NCBI RefSeq assembly: GCF_900258475.1
Contig: NZ_LT984887.1
Coordinates: 1,188,306-1,252,305 of the forward strand
Reading direction: 5' to 3'
DNA length: 64,000 bases
Source of the DNA: Anaerococcus sp. Marseille-P3915
GTDB lineage: Bacteria; Bacillota; Clostridia; Tissierellales; Peptoniphilaceae
Positions 27,101 through 35,181 of the stretch are shown here, piece after piece. Each line of letters opens with the position of its first letter. Positions within the stretch are counted from its first letter, which is position 1. Both the position numbers and the translations under genes were made by a program. The notes beneath the pieces are model-generated. The model was not told the origin of the DNA. It did not search any database and was given only the letters and a program-made list of their open reading frames with translations.

Positions 27101-27964
27101 CTAAAATTTGCTTTCTGTTTTATTTCTTATGATATTAAAAAGTATGTTTATGATCAGGATAAAGCAGAAGAGGACCATTCCTGTAGCTATTAGGGCCTGC
27201 CTATGCATTCCTGATGCATAACCCATCTCTAGTACTATGTTTGTTGTTAGAGTTCTTGCTCCCTTTAGGAGAGATGTTGGCATCATCGGTTGGTTGCCTA
27301 TGACTAGGTAGACTGCCATGGTTTCCCCTATAGCCCTGCCTATGGCAAGGATTATGGATGAAAATATTCCTGATTTGGCATATGGCACTAGGACCTTGGC
27401 AATGGTCTCTTCCTTGCTTGCTCCAAGGGCAAGGGATCCTGTCATAAAGGTCTTTGGCACCTGCCTTAGAGAGTTTTCTGAGATATTTACCATAGTCGGT
27501 AAGACCATGATGGCAAGGAGGAGGGATGCTGTGAGCATGTTCATACCACTTTTTACTCCAAATATATCCTTAACTAAAGGCACTAGGACCATCATTGCAA
27601 AGAAACCATATACTACTGATGGGATTGCTGCCATGAGGTTGATGAGTGACTTGAGCGAGCCGTATGATTTTTTGGCATAATAGGCCATAAAGATTGATAT
27701 GGCTAGGCCAAAGGGTACTGCTATTAATGTTGATACTAAGGTTACGATAAGAGATCCTACTATCATTGGTTTTATACCAAATTTTGGATTGCCTGCAGTT
27801 GGTTTCCAAGTTGAGCCTGTGATGAATTTTAAAAGTCCGTATTCATTTACAAACTTCATACCCTCAGAAAATATGAAGAATATGATAAGTAAGATAAGAA
27901 ATACGGACATTACTGCAGACAAGAGGAAAATTATCTCGCCGATTTTTTCCCTTATCTTTTCCAT
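27101..27964 (-). CDS. pstC: phosphate ABC transporter permease PstC
   Basis: A 287-residue permease with six helices. PstC hallmarks are the N-terminal helix, WKPTAGNPKFGIKPMIVGSLIVT before the core, AIPSVVYGFF near 115 and the coupling loop MTGSLALGASKEETIAKVLVP. It starts only 1 bp after the pstS stop codon. The partner of PstA in the heterodimeric membrane part of the phosphate importer. Confidence 0.95.
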   Translation of the reverse strand: MEKIREKIGEIIFLLSAVMSVFLILLIIFFIFSEGMKFVNEYGLLKFITGSTWKPTAGNPKFGIKPMIVGSLIVTLVSTLIAVPFGLAISIFMAYYAKKSYGSLKSLINLMAAIPSVVYGFFAMMVLVPLVKDIFGVKSGMNMLTASLLLAIMVLPTMVNISENSLRQVPKTFMTGSLALGASKEETIAKVLVPYAKSGIFSSIILAIGRAIGETMAVYLVIGNQPMMPTSLLKGARTLTTNIVLEMGYASGMHRQALIATGMVLFCFILIINILFNIIRNKTESKF

Positions 27965-27965
27965 T

Positions 27966-28904
27966 TTACTTTCCTAATTCGCTTGTATTTGTGATTTCGC
28001 CCTTAAAGATTTGCTTTAATTGGTCTATGGTCAAATCTTCAAGCTTACTGTCTTTATTTACTATTACGGCTATACCATCTGTGGCTATTACCTCCACGGC
28101 TAGCTTGTCTTTTTCTTCATCTTTTAGTTCACGAGATGCCATTGCTATGTCAGCTGCCCCATCTATTACTGCTTCGATTCCTGCAGATGATCCAGTTGAT
28201 TGGATTTCGATGTTGGCTTCTGGATTTAGTTCCTTATATTTTTCTACCATTTTTTCCATAAGTGGGGTTACTGAGGTAGAACCTGCTACTGTGAGTGTTC
28301 CCTTAGAACCACTTGCCTGGTATTTTTCAGAATCCTTAAGTGGGACATAGCCTTCTTCTAGGCTTAGGGCTTGGGCATCTTCGCTTATTACAAATTTAAG
28401 GAAGTCTTTGGCAAGGTCTGATAATTCAGCTTCTTTGTAGGCAAGGTTAAATGGTCTAGAAATCTTATATTCGCCAGAAGCTATGTTTTCTTCTGTAGCC
28501 TCGACTCCTTCTACCATAACAGCCTTAACTGTATCATTTAGAGAACCTAATGAGATATAGCCAATTGCTCCTTCATCGCCAGCTACTGTTTGCATAACAG
28601 CATTGGTAGAGTTTTGAACTACTGCGGCTTGGGTTGTCATGTCTTCTTTCTCGCCGTCTACTTCTTCTTCAAGGCCGACTAGCTCTATGAAGGCACCCCT
28701 TGTACCTGAACCATCTTCTCTAGAAACTACAGTAAATTCATAATCAGCTGCATCTGTCTTGCTTGCTGCTTCTTCCTTTGCTGGTTTCTCTGTAGCTGTT
28801 TCTGTTTTTGTTTCTTCTTTTGCCTGATCACCATTTCCGCATCCTGCAAGGATAAGACCTAGTGAAAGTGTTGCTGCTAAAATTTTTTTATTTGTAATTT
28901 TCAT
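27966..28904 (-). CDS. pstS: phosphate-binding lipoprotein PstS, permuted lobe order
   Basis: A 312-residue lipoprotein: signal helix with lipobox LAGC (Cys 22), then an acidic Glu/Lys/Thr-rich linker to about 54. The mature domain contains all PstS phosphate motifs but in swapped order. The block normally in the second half (VVSREDGSGTR at 59-69, then AIGYISLG) comes first. The block that normally opens the protein (TVAGSTSVTP at 205-214, STGSSAGIEAVIDGAADIAMASREL at 236-260, IFKGEIT) comes last, ending GEITNTSELGK. Overall length is normal, so this is a circular permutation rather than a duplication or fusion. First gene of the pst-pho operon, with AAGGAGT upstream. Confidence 0.95.
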   Translation of the reverse strand: MKITNKKILAATLSLGLILAGCGNGDQAKEETKTETATEKPAKEEAASKTDAADYEFTVVSREDGSGTRGAFIELVGLEEEVDGEKEDMTTQAAVVQNSTNAVMQTVAGDEGAIGYISLGSLNDTVKAVMVEGVEATEENIASGEYKISRPFNLAYKEAELSDLAKDFLKFVISEDAQALSLEEGYVPLKDSEKYQASGSKGTLTVAGSTSVTPLMEKMVEKYKELNPEANIEIQSTGSSAGIEAVIDGAADIAMASRELKDEEKDKLAVEVIATDGIAVIVNKDSKLEDLTIDQLKQIFKGEITNTSELGK

Positions 28905-28970
28905 TTTTAACTCCTTAAAAGTTTTTCTTTCGATATCTATAATACTAGGCCAATACTAAATCCGTTTTAA

Positions 28971-28996
28971 GGTTATGTAAAATCTATGTAAAATCT
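28971..28996 (-). promoter_or_regulatory. Pho-box-like direct repeat upstream of pstS
   Basis: On the minus strand, two copies of ATTTTACATA(G/A) stand head to tail with an 11-bp period, the spacing expected for tandem OmpR-family (PhoB/PhoP) dimer sites. They lie about 70-90 bp before pstS, upstream of a plausible -10 TATTAT. This fits activation by the regulator encoded in the same operon. Confidence 0.7.
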
Positions 28997-29008
28997 AAAA
29001 ATCCCCAC

Positions 29009-29032
29009 AAAAAAAGACCATTTTACTGGTCT
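29009..29032 (-). terminator. terminator of the NCS2 permease gene
   Basis: Stem AGACCA/TGGTCT with a six-base loop, followed on the minus strand by a run of seven T residues. Confidence 0.9.
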
Positions 29033-29044
29033 CTTTTAAAAAAT

Positions 29045-30430
29045 TTAGCCTTCTAAGACTTCTTCAAGAGTTGATCCTTGCTTCTTATCTTCTTCCTTTT
29101 CTGGAATCATTACATTCATCAAAATAGCAGTAAGGGCTGCAAGGACAACTGGTGATACCCCTATGGCATTTTTAAGGGCTTCTGGCATGAAGCTTACACC
29201 TGCCTGGTCAGCTGTTGTAACTATAGTTGTAAAACCAAATCCAATTGCAATTGCAATACCTACTATAGAAGTATTTCTAACTGTAAGTGGTTGTTCAGTT
29301 ATCATCCTGATACCATTCATAGTAATGGCAGCAAAGACTGAAAGTGTTGCACCGCCTACTACTGGGGCTGGAATTGTTGTAAGTAGGGATGATATTTTTG
29401 GCATAAAGCCTGCTATAAGTATTATTAGGCCTGCTTGGAAAAATACCTTCCTATTTATAACCTTGTTTACTGAAACAATACCAGCATTTTGTGAAAATGT
29501 AGCTGTTGGAAGACATCCTATAAAGGCACCTATAACATTTGCCACACCAAAACCTACAATTCCTCCCCTAAGCTCATCATCTGTTGGGTTTCTATCCATT
29601 CCTCCGATGGTGGTTGATGACATATCTCCAATTCCTTCTATACATGTAACCATAAAGATGATTACAAAGGAAATTATGGCTGATGGTTCAAATTTTATGC
29701 CAAAGTGAAGTGGTGCTGCTACTGATAACCAACCTGCTTCCCTAACTGGTGATAGGTCTACCATATCAAAGAAAAATGCTATGATATAGCCAACAACCAT
29801 GGCAAATAGTACTGAAGCAAGTTTAGTAATGCCCTTGCCAAAGTGGTTAAGACCAACATTTACAAGAAGGGTGATTATACCAACAAGCCAATATTGCCAT
29901 GCTCCCCAACCTGGGGCCATAACTGATCCTGCTCCACCCATATTTGTAATAGCAACTGGATATAGGGTAAGGCCTATAGCCAAAACTACAGTTCCTGATA
30001 CAAGAGGTGGGAAAAATGGTGTTATATATTTGAGGGCAAGACCGAACACTATAGAAACAATAGCTCCTATTAATTGACTTCCTAAAACTACGGCCACAAT
30101 TCCTTCTGGACCTAGTGATTCAAATTGACCACAAAGGGCAATCATGGTTGGTACATATGGGAAGGCTACACCATAAATCATAGGTAATTTACTACCCAAA
30201 ATCCCTATTGGATAAAGCATCAAAAATGAAGTGAGGGCTGATCCTATAAGGGCCATCTGTACAAGTATAATGCTATCAGCGTGACTTAGGCCTGCTGCAT
30301 CAGCAAAGATCAAAGCAGGTGCTACACAACCTGCAATCATTGCGATTACGTGTTGTAAAGCTAGTGGGAAGGCTTCTTTGAAAGAAACTTTGCCTTCAAA
30401 TTGAAACAATTCTTTAAATTTACTTTCCAT
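29045..30430 (-). CDS. NCS2 family nucleobase permease
   Basis: About 461 residues with some fourteen hydrophobic segments. It matches nucleobase-cation symporter-2 proteins (xanthine/uric acid/uracil importers). Family features: LQHVIAMIAGCVAPALI in the first helix, the extended VYGVAFPYVP-like segment near 90, the transport-site region FKFEPSAIISFVIIFMVTCIEGIGD around 270, and LPTATFSQNAGIV near 320. The xanthine/purine type seems more likely than UraA, but this is not certain. Start at 30430 is chosen (AGGAGAG four bases upstream). An upstream in-frame ATG at 30481 would run through the attenuator-like hairpin. Monocistronic. Confidence 0.9.
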   Translation of the reverse strand: MESKFKELFQFEGKVSFKEAFPLALQHVIAMIAGCVAPALIFADAAGLSHADSIILVQMALIGSALTSFLMLYPIGILGSKLPMIYGVAFPYVPTMIALCGQFESLGPEGIVAVVLGSQLIGAIVSIVFGLALKYITPFFPPLVSGTVVLAIGLTLYPVAITNMGGAGSVMAPGWGAWQYWLVGIITLLVNVGLNHFGKGITKLASVLFAMVVGYIIAFFFDMVDLSPVREAGWLSVAAPLHFGIKFEPSAIISFVIIFMVTCIEGIGDMSSTTIGGMDRNPTDDELRGGIVGFGVANVIGAFIGCLPTATFSQNAGIVSVNKVINRKVFFQAGLIILIAGFMPKISSLLTTIPAPVVGGATLSVFAAITMNGIRMITEQPLTVRNTSIVGIAIAIGFGFTTIVTTADQAGVSFMPEALKNAIGVSPVVLAALTAILMNVMIPEKEEDKKQGSTLEEVLEG

Positions 30431-30458
30431 TTTCTCTCCTATTTTATTTTGGACAAAG

Positions 30459-30479
30459 AAAAAGCCACCTACAGGTGAC
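30459..30479 (-). terminator. attenuator-like hairpin in the NCS2 leader
   Basis: On the minus strand, GTCACC-TGTA-GGTGGC (one G-U pair) is followed by five T residues about 30 bp before the permease start. It lies downstream of the promoter, so it would terminate the leader transcript unless it is prevented from forming. Confidence 0.6.
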
Positions 30480-30569
30480 AAGCTTATTCATTTATCCTAG
30501 TTCTTTTTTTGAAATGGCTAGTATAAGTATGTATAAATCAAAAAATTTATTTCTACCATTTCTAGATAA

Positions 30570-30597
30570 GTTATACAGTTAAAATCCCTTAAGTCAA
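30570..30597 (-). promoter_or_regulatory. promoter of the NCS2 permease
   Basis: TTGACT (30597-30592) and TATAAC (30575-30570) on the minus strand, 16 bp apart, give a leader of about 130 nt. The leader contains a pairing GAAATGG (30562-30556) with CCATTTC (30518-30512) and an inner AT stem. No known purine or preQ1 riboswitch consensus is recognisable. Confidence 0.65.
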
Positions 30598-30725
30598 GTT
30601 ATTTATAAACCTTATTTTTTATAGTAATTTCGAAAGAAAATTTTAGTTTTGTACAATTTTTATTTTCCTATAAAAGAAGTAAAATAGAAGAATAATAGCG
30701 AAAAATAGAAGATGGAGAATTAATA

Positions 30726-31733
30726 ATGAAATTAGTAATACCAGAAGCCTACAAGTCAAACGAGGACCTTTACAGGACTCAAGTTTTAATAAAGGAAATA
30801 AAAGATTATTTTCAAATCAACCTAGCCAATAACCTAAATTTAAAAAGGGTATCGGCTCCCCTATTTGTATCAAGCAAATCAGGCCTAAATGACAACCTAA
30901 ATGGCGTAGAAAAACCAGTATCATTTAACTTGCCAGAGGCTGATAACGAAGAAATGGAAATTGTCCATTCCCTAGCCAAATGGAAAAGATACGCCCTCAT
31001 GGAATATAAATTTAAAACCCACGAAGGCCTCTACACAGACATGAACGCCATTAGAGCATGCGAAGAGCCTGATAATACCCATTCCTTTTATGTAGACCAA
31101 TGGGATTGGGAAAAAATAATTAATAAAGAAGATAGGAATGAAGAATATTTAAAACAAACAGTAGAAATCATTTACAGGACCATGAAAAGTCTAGATGAAT
31201 ACCTATGCGGTCTTCTTCCAACAAGGCAAAAACTTCTTAAAGATCAAATAAGATTTTTAACAAGCCAGGAACTTCTAGCCATGTATCCAGATAAGGATAG
31301 CAAGGAAAGAGAAAGGCTTGCTGCCAAGGAATTTGGGGCAATATTCCTATCACAAATTGGTACAATTTTAACAAATGGAGAAAAGCATGACAACCGTGCC
31401 CCAGACTATGATGATTGGCTCCTAAATGGAGATATAATCGTCTATAACCCAGTCCTTGACGATGCCCTAGAGCTATCATCCATGGGAATCAGGGTAGATA
31501 GCCACAGACTAAATGAACAGCTAAAACAATCAGGAAACCTTGATAGGCTCAAATACGACTATCACAGACTCCTACTTGATGATAAGCTTCCACAAACAAT
31601 CGGTGGAGGTATCGGTCAATCAAGGCTATGTATGTTCTTCTTACAAAAGGCCCACATAGGAGAAGTCCAAGTATCCTACTGGCCAGACAGTCAAAGAAGG
31701 ACACTCGCCAACAAGGGAATACAATTATTATAA
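30726..31733 (+). CDS. asnA: aspartate--ammonia ligase
   Basis: A 335-residue class II synthetase-like enzyme that makes asparagine from aspartate, ammonia and ATP. Typical AsnA blocks are visible: VSAPLFVSSKSGLNDNLNGVEKPVSF at about 43-68, LAKWKRYAL near 92, GLYTDMNAIRACEE near 110, FYVDQWDWEK near 128, and the C-terminal GGGIGQSRLCMFFL that ends the catalytic core. Length matches the family. GGAGAA stands eight bases before the ATG. The upstream region (30600-30725) lacks a T-box signature. Divergent from the NCS2 gene, convergent with recQ. Confidence 0.97.
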   Translation: MKLVIPEAYKSNEDLYRTQVLIKEIKDYFQINLANNLNLKRVSAPLFVSSKSGLNDNLNGVEKPVSFNLPEADNEEMEIVHSLAKWKRYALMEYKFKTHEGLYTDMNAIRACEEPDNTHSFYVDQWDWEKIINKEDRNEEYLKQTVEIIYRTMKSLDEYLCGLLPTRQKLLKDQIRFLTSQELLAMYPDKDSKERERLAAKEFGAIFLSQIGTILTNGEKHDNRAPDYDDWLLNGDIIVYNPVLDDALELSSMGIRVDSHRLNEQLKQSGNLDRLKYDYHRLLLDDKLPQTIGGGIGQSRLCMFFLQKAHIGEVQVSYWPDSQRRTLANKGIQLL

Positions 31734-31735
31734 AA

Positions 31736-31775
31736 AAATCGCTTAAAAGGCTCTTGCCTTCTAAGCGATTTTTAA
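31736..31775. terminator. bidirectional terminator between asnA and recQ
   Basis: Stem AAAATCGCTTA/TAAGCGATTTT with an inner GGC..GCC pairing; A- and T-runs on both sides make it suitable for both convergent genes. Confidence 0.9.
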
Positions 31776-33574
31776 TTGTCTCGCAAATATTCTTTAATTT
31801 CTGTTATAAAAAGGTCGCCGTATTGGATTAGTTTTTTCTCCCCAACTCCCTTTATCCTTAAAAATTCTTCTTCTGTTTTTGGCTTATTTATTGCCATGTC
31901 CTTTAGGGATTGGTCGGAAAATATTATAAATGGTGGGATTTTTCTTTGTTTTGAAAGCTCTAATCTTAGGCTTCTGAGCCTTTCAAATAGGTCTTCTTGG
32001 TCGACATTTGCCAAATCCATCGACTTGTGCTTTTTGCTGGTGGATTTTTCTTCTTCTCTTTTTCTGATAAAAAACTTATCTTTGGAAAATAAGATATCCT
32101 TTGATTTTTCTGTCAGGGCAAGGATTGGATAATCAAGACCATTGACCTTGATGTAGCCATCTGCTAAAAGGGCTGCGATCATATCCTTGATTTCCTTTTG
32201 GCTGGTCTTGGCCATGATGCCAAAGGTTGAAATATTTTCTAAATTTTTCTCCCTTGAGTTTTTATTCTTAGACCCCCTAAGGCAATCGACGACTGTATTT
32301 ATCCCATATCTCTGGTCAAGCCTGTAAATACAGGATAGGATCTTCTGGGCGTCAACCGTCTTATCGATTTTCTCGCTGGTCTCCAGGCAATTTGAGCAAA
32401 ATCCACAGTCATTAATCGCATCTTGGCCAAAATATTCAAGTATATAAGATCTTAGGCACTTACTCGTATTTACATAATTTATGATGGTTTGGAGTTTTTC
32501 AAGCTGGATCCTCCTATAAGCCATATTATCAGTTTGGTTTATTAGGTGCTTATTTATGATTATATCTTGGGCTGAGTAAAGGAGGATACAGTCAGAGTTT
32601 TCCCCATCACGACCTGCCCTACCTGCCTCTTGGTAGTAGGATTCCATATCCTTTGGCATATTGTAATGAATTACAAAACGGACATTGGACTTATCTATCC
32701 CCATGCCAAAGGCATTTGTCGCTACGATTATATCTTTTTTATCAAAGAGGAAGTCTTCCTGAGCCTTTTTTCTATCAAGCTCAGTCAGTCCTGCATGGTA
32801 TTTGGTGGATTTTATGCCAAGGGCCTTTAAGTTCCTATCTATATCATCAACTCTTTTTCTGGTAGATGCGTAGATTATGCTCGATTCATTTTCGTGATCT
32901 TTGAGATAGTCTCTCAAAAATTTGAGCTTTTCCTTGGGTTTTTTGATTTCAAACTTAAGGTTGGGCCTATCAAAACCTGTAATTTTGACAAAGGGATCCT
33001 TAAGCCTTAGATTTGCTATTATATCTTCCCTTACCTCTCTTGTAGCTGTTGCTGTGAAGGCTAGGATTTGTAGGTCATCACCTAGAATTTCGTAAAGCTC
33101 TGGTATTAACTTATAAGAAGGCCTAAAGTCATGGCCCCATTGGGATATGCAGTGGGCTTCATCAACTGCCACAAAACTTATGTCAATATCTTTTAAAAAA
33201 TCTCTAAAAAACTCATTTTCTAGCCTTTCTGGCGACACATATAATAGCTTTATTTCCCCATTTCTTACTTCTTTTAGTGTGTTAACATAAGTCTCATAGT
33301 CCTGGCTTGAGTTTATAAAACACGCCCTTATCCCATCTTCCCTCAGGGCATCAACTTGGTCTTTCATTAAAGAAATTAAGGGAGAGATAACAATAGCTGT
33401 CCCATTCTTTATTAGTGCTGGCAACTGGTAGCAAATTGATTTACCTCCACCGGTAGGTAGGACTCCGAGCACATCCCTTCCTTCTAGGATATTATTTATC
33501 AAATCCTCCTGGCCTGCCCTAAAGGAGTCATAGCCAAAGTATTTTTTTAGTTTGTTTAATATTTTTCCTGTCAT
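31772..33574 (-). CDS. recQ: ATP-dependent DNA helicase RecQ
   Basis: A 600-residue 3'-5' helicase of recombination and fork repair. Superfamily 2 motifs in order: Walker A LPTGGGKSICYQ, DEAH box VDEAHCISQWGHDFR, FTATAT, then QEAGRAGRDG. The zinc-binding cysteines follow (C of SKCLRSY, then CGFCSNC), a winged-helix RQC region, and a C-terminal HRDC domain from about residue 525 (RSLRLELSKQRKIPPFIIFSD). All expected domains are present. It is preceded by a terminator after the DUF4097 gene, so it may have its own weak promoter. It starts 34 bp beyond that gene. Confidence 0.96.
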   Translation of the reverse strand: MTGKILNKLKKYFGYDSFRAGQEDLINNILEGRDVLGVLPTGGGKSICYQLPALIKNGTAIVISPLISLMKDQVDALREDGIRACFINSSQDYETYVNTLKEVRNGEIKLLYVSPERLENEFFRDFLKDIDISFVAVDEAHCISQWGHDFRPSYKLIPELYEILGDDLQILAFTATATREVREDIIANLRLKDPFVKITGFDRPNLKFEIKKPKEKLKFLRDYLKDHENESSIIYASTRKRVDDIDRNLKALGIKSTKYHAGLTELDRKKAQEDFLFDKKDIIVATNAFGMGIDKSNVRFVIHYNMPKDMESYYQEAGRAGRDGENSDCILLYSAQDIIINKHLINQTDNMAYRRIQLEKLQTIINYVNTSKCLRSYILEYFGQDAINDCGFCSNCLETSEKIDKTVDAQKILSCIYRLDQRYGINTVVDCLRGSKNKNSREKNLENISTFGIMAKTSQKEIKDMIAALLADGYIKVNGLDYPILALTEKSKDILFSKDKFFIRKREEEKSTSKKHKSMDLANVDQEDLFERLRSLRLELSKQRKIPPFIIFSDQSLKDMAINKPKTEEEFLRIKGVGEKKLIQYGDLFITEIKEYLRDN

Positions 33575-33585
33575 ATTTATCCTTA

Positions 33586-33618
33586 AAAAAATAATTAAGC
33601 CCTAGGACTTAATTATTT
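33586..33618 (-). terminator. terminator of the rRNA methylase-ecf-truA operon
   Basis: An 11-bp stem, AAATAATTAAG with CTTAATTATTT, an 8-base loop and a following T-run on the minus strand. It overlaps the stop codon of the DUF4097-like gene. Confidence 0.75.
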
Positions 33619-34808
33619 TCTTCATCACTATTTTCAATATTTGTATCATTTTGGTCTTCTGAGTCTGTTTGATCAGAATCTTCTTCAGATTCTTCTCTTT
33701 CTTTGTTTTCTCTTTCAGTCCTGTCGATGTTTTTTTCTAAGGCGTTGTCTTTTGTTTTTTTAATCTTAGATTCATTTGTTAGGTACTCTTCATGTTCTAG
33801 CTTGGCTCCCTCGCCCCTATTAAAGACGATGTCACCAATTTTTGTTCTAAGGGTTACCTTATTTTTGCCCTTATTTTCTGACTGGTAGCCATCTTTTATA
33901 TTTCTATATGAAATATTGCCAAGAACGAAGTTACCCACTTCAAGATTTGCTGTAAGATCGTAGTTATCAATCTTATCCCTAGCATCTACTAAGATATCTC
34001 CTGTTTGAGTTTCAAAGTCTAGTCTGTTACCTAACTTGCTGTCAGTTATCTTTATATCACCTGTAGTAGTCTTAAGGATTGTGTTTGATATTTCGCTCTT
34101 ATCTAGGGAAATAGATCCTGACTCATTTGTGATAGATCCTTGGAAAAAGCCATTGTTTAAGCTAATATTTCCACTTCTTATCTTTAGGTCAAAGTTTTTA
34201 ACTTCTAGGTCATCAATCTTTACATCACCTGCTCCAATTGAGCCCTTAATCTCTTCGATACCGCCTTCTGATGGCAAGAAAATCCTTACTATTGGAATTT
34301 TATCCTTCATGTAAAGATTTTTGCCCTCGATTTTGGACTTAAGTTTTAAAACTCCGCCCTCAAAGCTTACATCAAGCTTATAGGCATCATCTTCTCCCCT
34401 ATATAATTGGGTGTATTCTATATAAGGATTTGTTGGTGACCTTTGGATTCTAACATCTGATGAACCAAGGTCAAAATCTATAGATTTGATTTGGTTTAAG
34501 TCAACCCTCATAATTCTTGATTGGTTGTAGGAATTTTCATCTATTTGACTGCTTGTAGAAGCATTTTTGATAGATGCATTCTTCCTTGAACTAATCATAA
34601 ATATTACAAGGCCTATAAGGATTACTGCAATTATCCCAAAAACTAAAGACCTCTTGTTAAGCTCTTTTATACTCTTTAGAGGGTTAGGCAATTGAAATTC
34701 TGTATTGAATCTATTTTCCTTGTCTTTTTTACTTTCGAACTCTACTTTTTTCTTATCTTCTATTAAATCTTCATCTATCTTTATCTTCTTATCGTCCACT
34801 GTCACCAC
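33609..34808 (-). CDS. membrane-anchored DUF4097-type beta-repeat protein
   Basis: 399 residues: a charged cytoplasmic N-terminus (about 1-50), one membrane helix (about 53-70), then a long external region of repeated short beta strands with Ser/Gly/Asp turns (for example GSIGAGDVKIDDLEVKNF, SGSISLDKSEI, TTGDIKITDS), typical of DUF4097/LiaG-LiaX-like right-handed beta repeats. It ends with a very acidic Asp/Glu/Asn tail. Relatives occur in envelope-stress pathways, but no function can be assigned. The start region holds several GTG codons (34808, 34805, 34799) and overlaps the upstream gene by about 20 bp. Last gene of its operon. Confidence 0.8.
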   Translation of the reverse strand: MVTVDDKKIKIDEDLIEDKKKVEFESKKDKENRFNTEFQLPNPLKSIKELNKRSLVFGIIAVILIGLVIFMISSRKNASIKNASTSSQIDENSYNQSRIMRVDLNQIKSIDFDLGSSDVRIQRSPTNPYIEYTQLYRGEDDAYKLDVSFEGGVLKLKSKIEGKNLYMKDKIPIVRIFLPSEGGIEEIKGSIGAGDVKIDDLEVKNFDLKIRSGNISLNNGFFQGSITNESGSISLDKSEISNTILKTTTGDIKITDSKLGNRLDFETQTGDILVDARDKIDNYDLTANLEVGNFVLGNISYRNIKDGYQSENKGKNKVTLRTKIGDIVFNRGEGAKLEHEEYLTNESKIKKTKDNALEKNIDRTERENKEREESEEDSDQTDSEDQNDTNIENSDEENN

Positions 34809-35181
34809 CGCCTATATTTTGATTTACTAATATGCCAAAAGTCATTACAAATAGCCATCCCACGTAATAAAGGCTATTTGCTTTAACCATAAAATTTGCA
34901 AAAACTAATTCTAGTAGTTTTGAATTTATTTCTCCTCTTAGTAAATATTGTATCACAAAAACAAGAGAAAATACATTTATTAATGATATAAAAATCAAAA
35001 AAAATTGCTTTGTAACTACTAATTCATTTATTTTTATATAAAAATTTAAGATTAGGGTGAATATACTTATGAGGATTAGGTAGGCAAGAAATAATTCTTC
35101 CCTTACAAAAAATATAGAAGAGCCTATAAATATAAGGATTAGAAGAGCTTTTAACTCTTTAAATACATCTATTTTTATCAA
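34789..35181 (-). CDS. small four-helix membrane protein
   Basis: About 130 residues with four hydrophobic stretches, ending in a short Gly-rich tail (QNIGGGDSGR). I do not recognise the family. GGGAGGT lies six bases before a TTG at 35181, whose last two bases overlap the truA stop (TTGA), so I prefer this start. An ATG at 35196 would contain the ribosome site. The gene overlaps the DUF4097 gene downstream, and the two probably act together at the membrane. Confidence 0.65.
   Translation of the reverse strand: MIKIDVFKELKALLILIFIGSSIFFVREELFLAYLILISIFTLILNFYIKINELVVTKQFFLIFISLINVFSLVFVIQYLLRGEINSKLLELVFANFMVKANSLYYVGWLFVMTFGILVNQNIGGGDSGR

Noticed and set aside
30430-30600. Purine (guanine/adenine) riboswitch ahead of NCS2 permease
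   Set aside because: The conserved core segments of the purine aptamer are not visible; kept only as an unclassified leader.
30600-30725. T-box or riboswitch upstream of asnA
   Set aside because: The 125-bp AT-rich stretch has no T-box core and no clear hairpin architecture.
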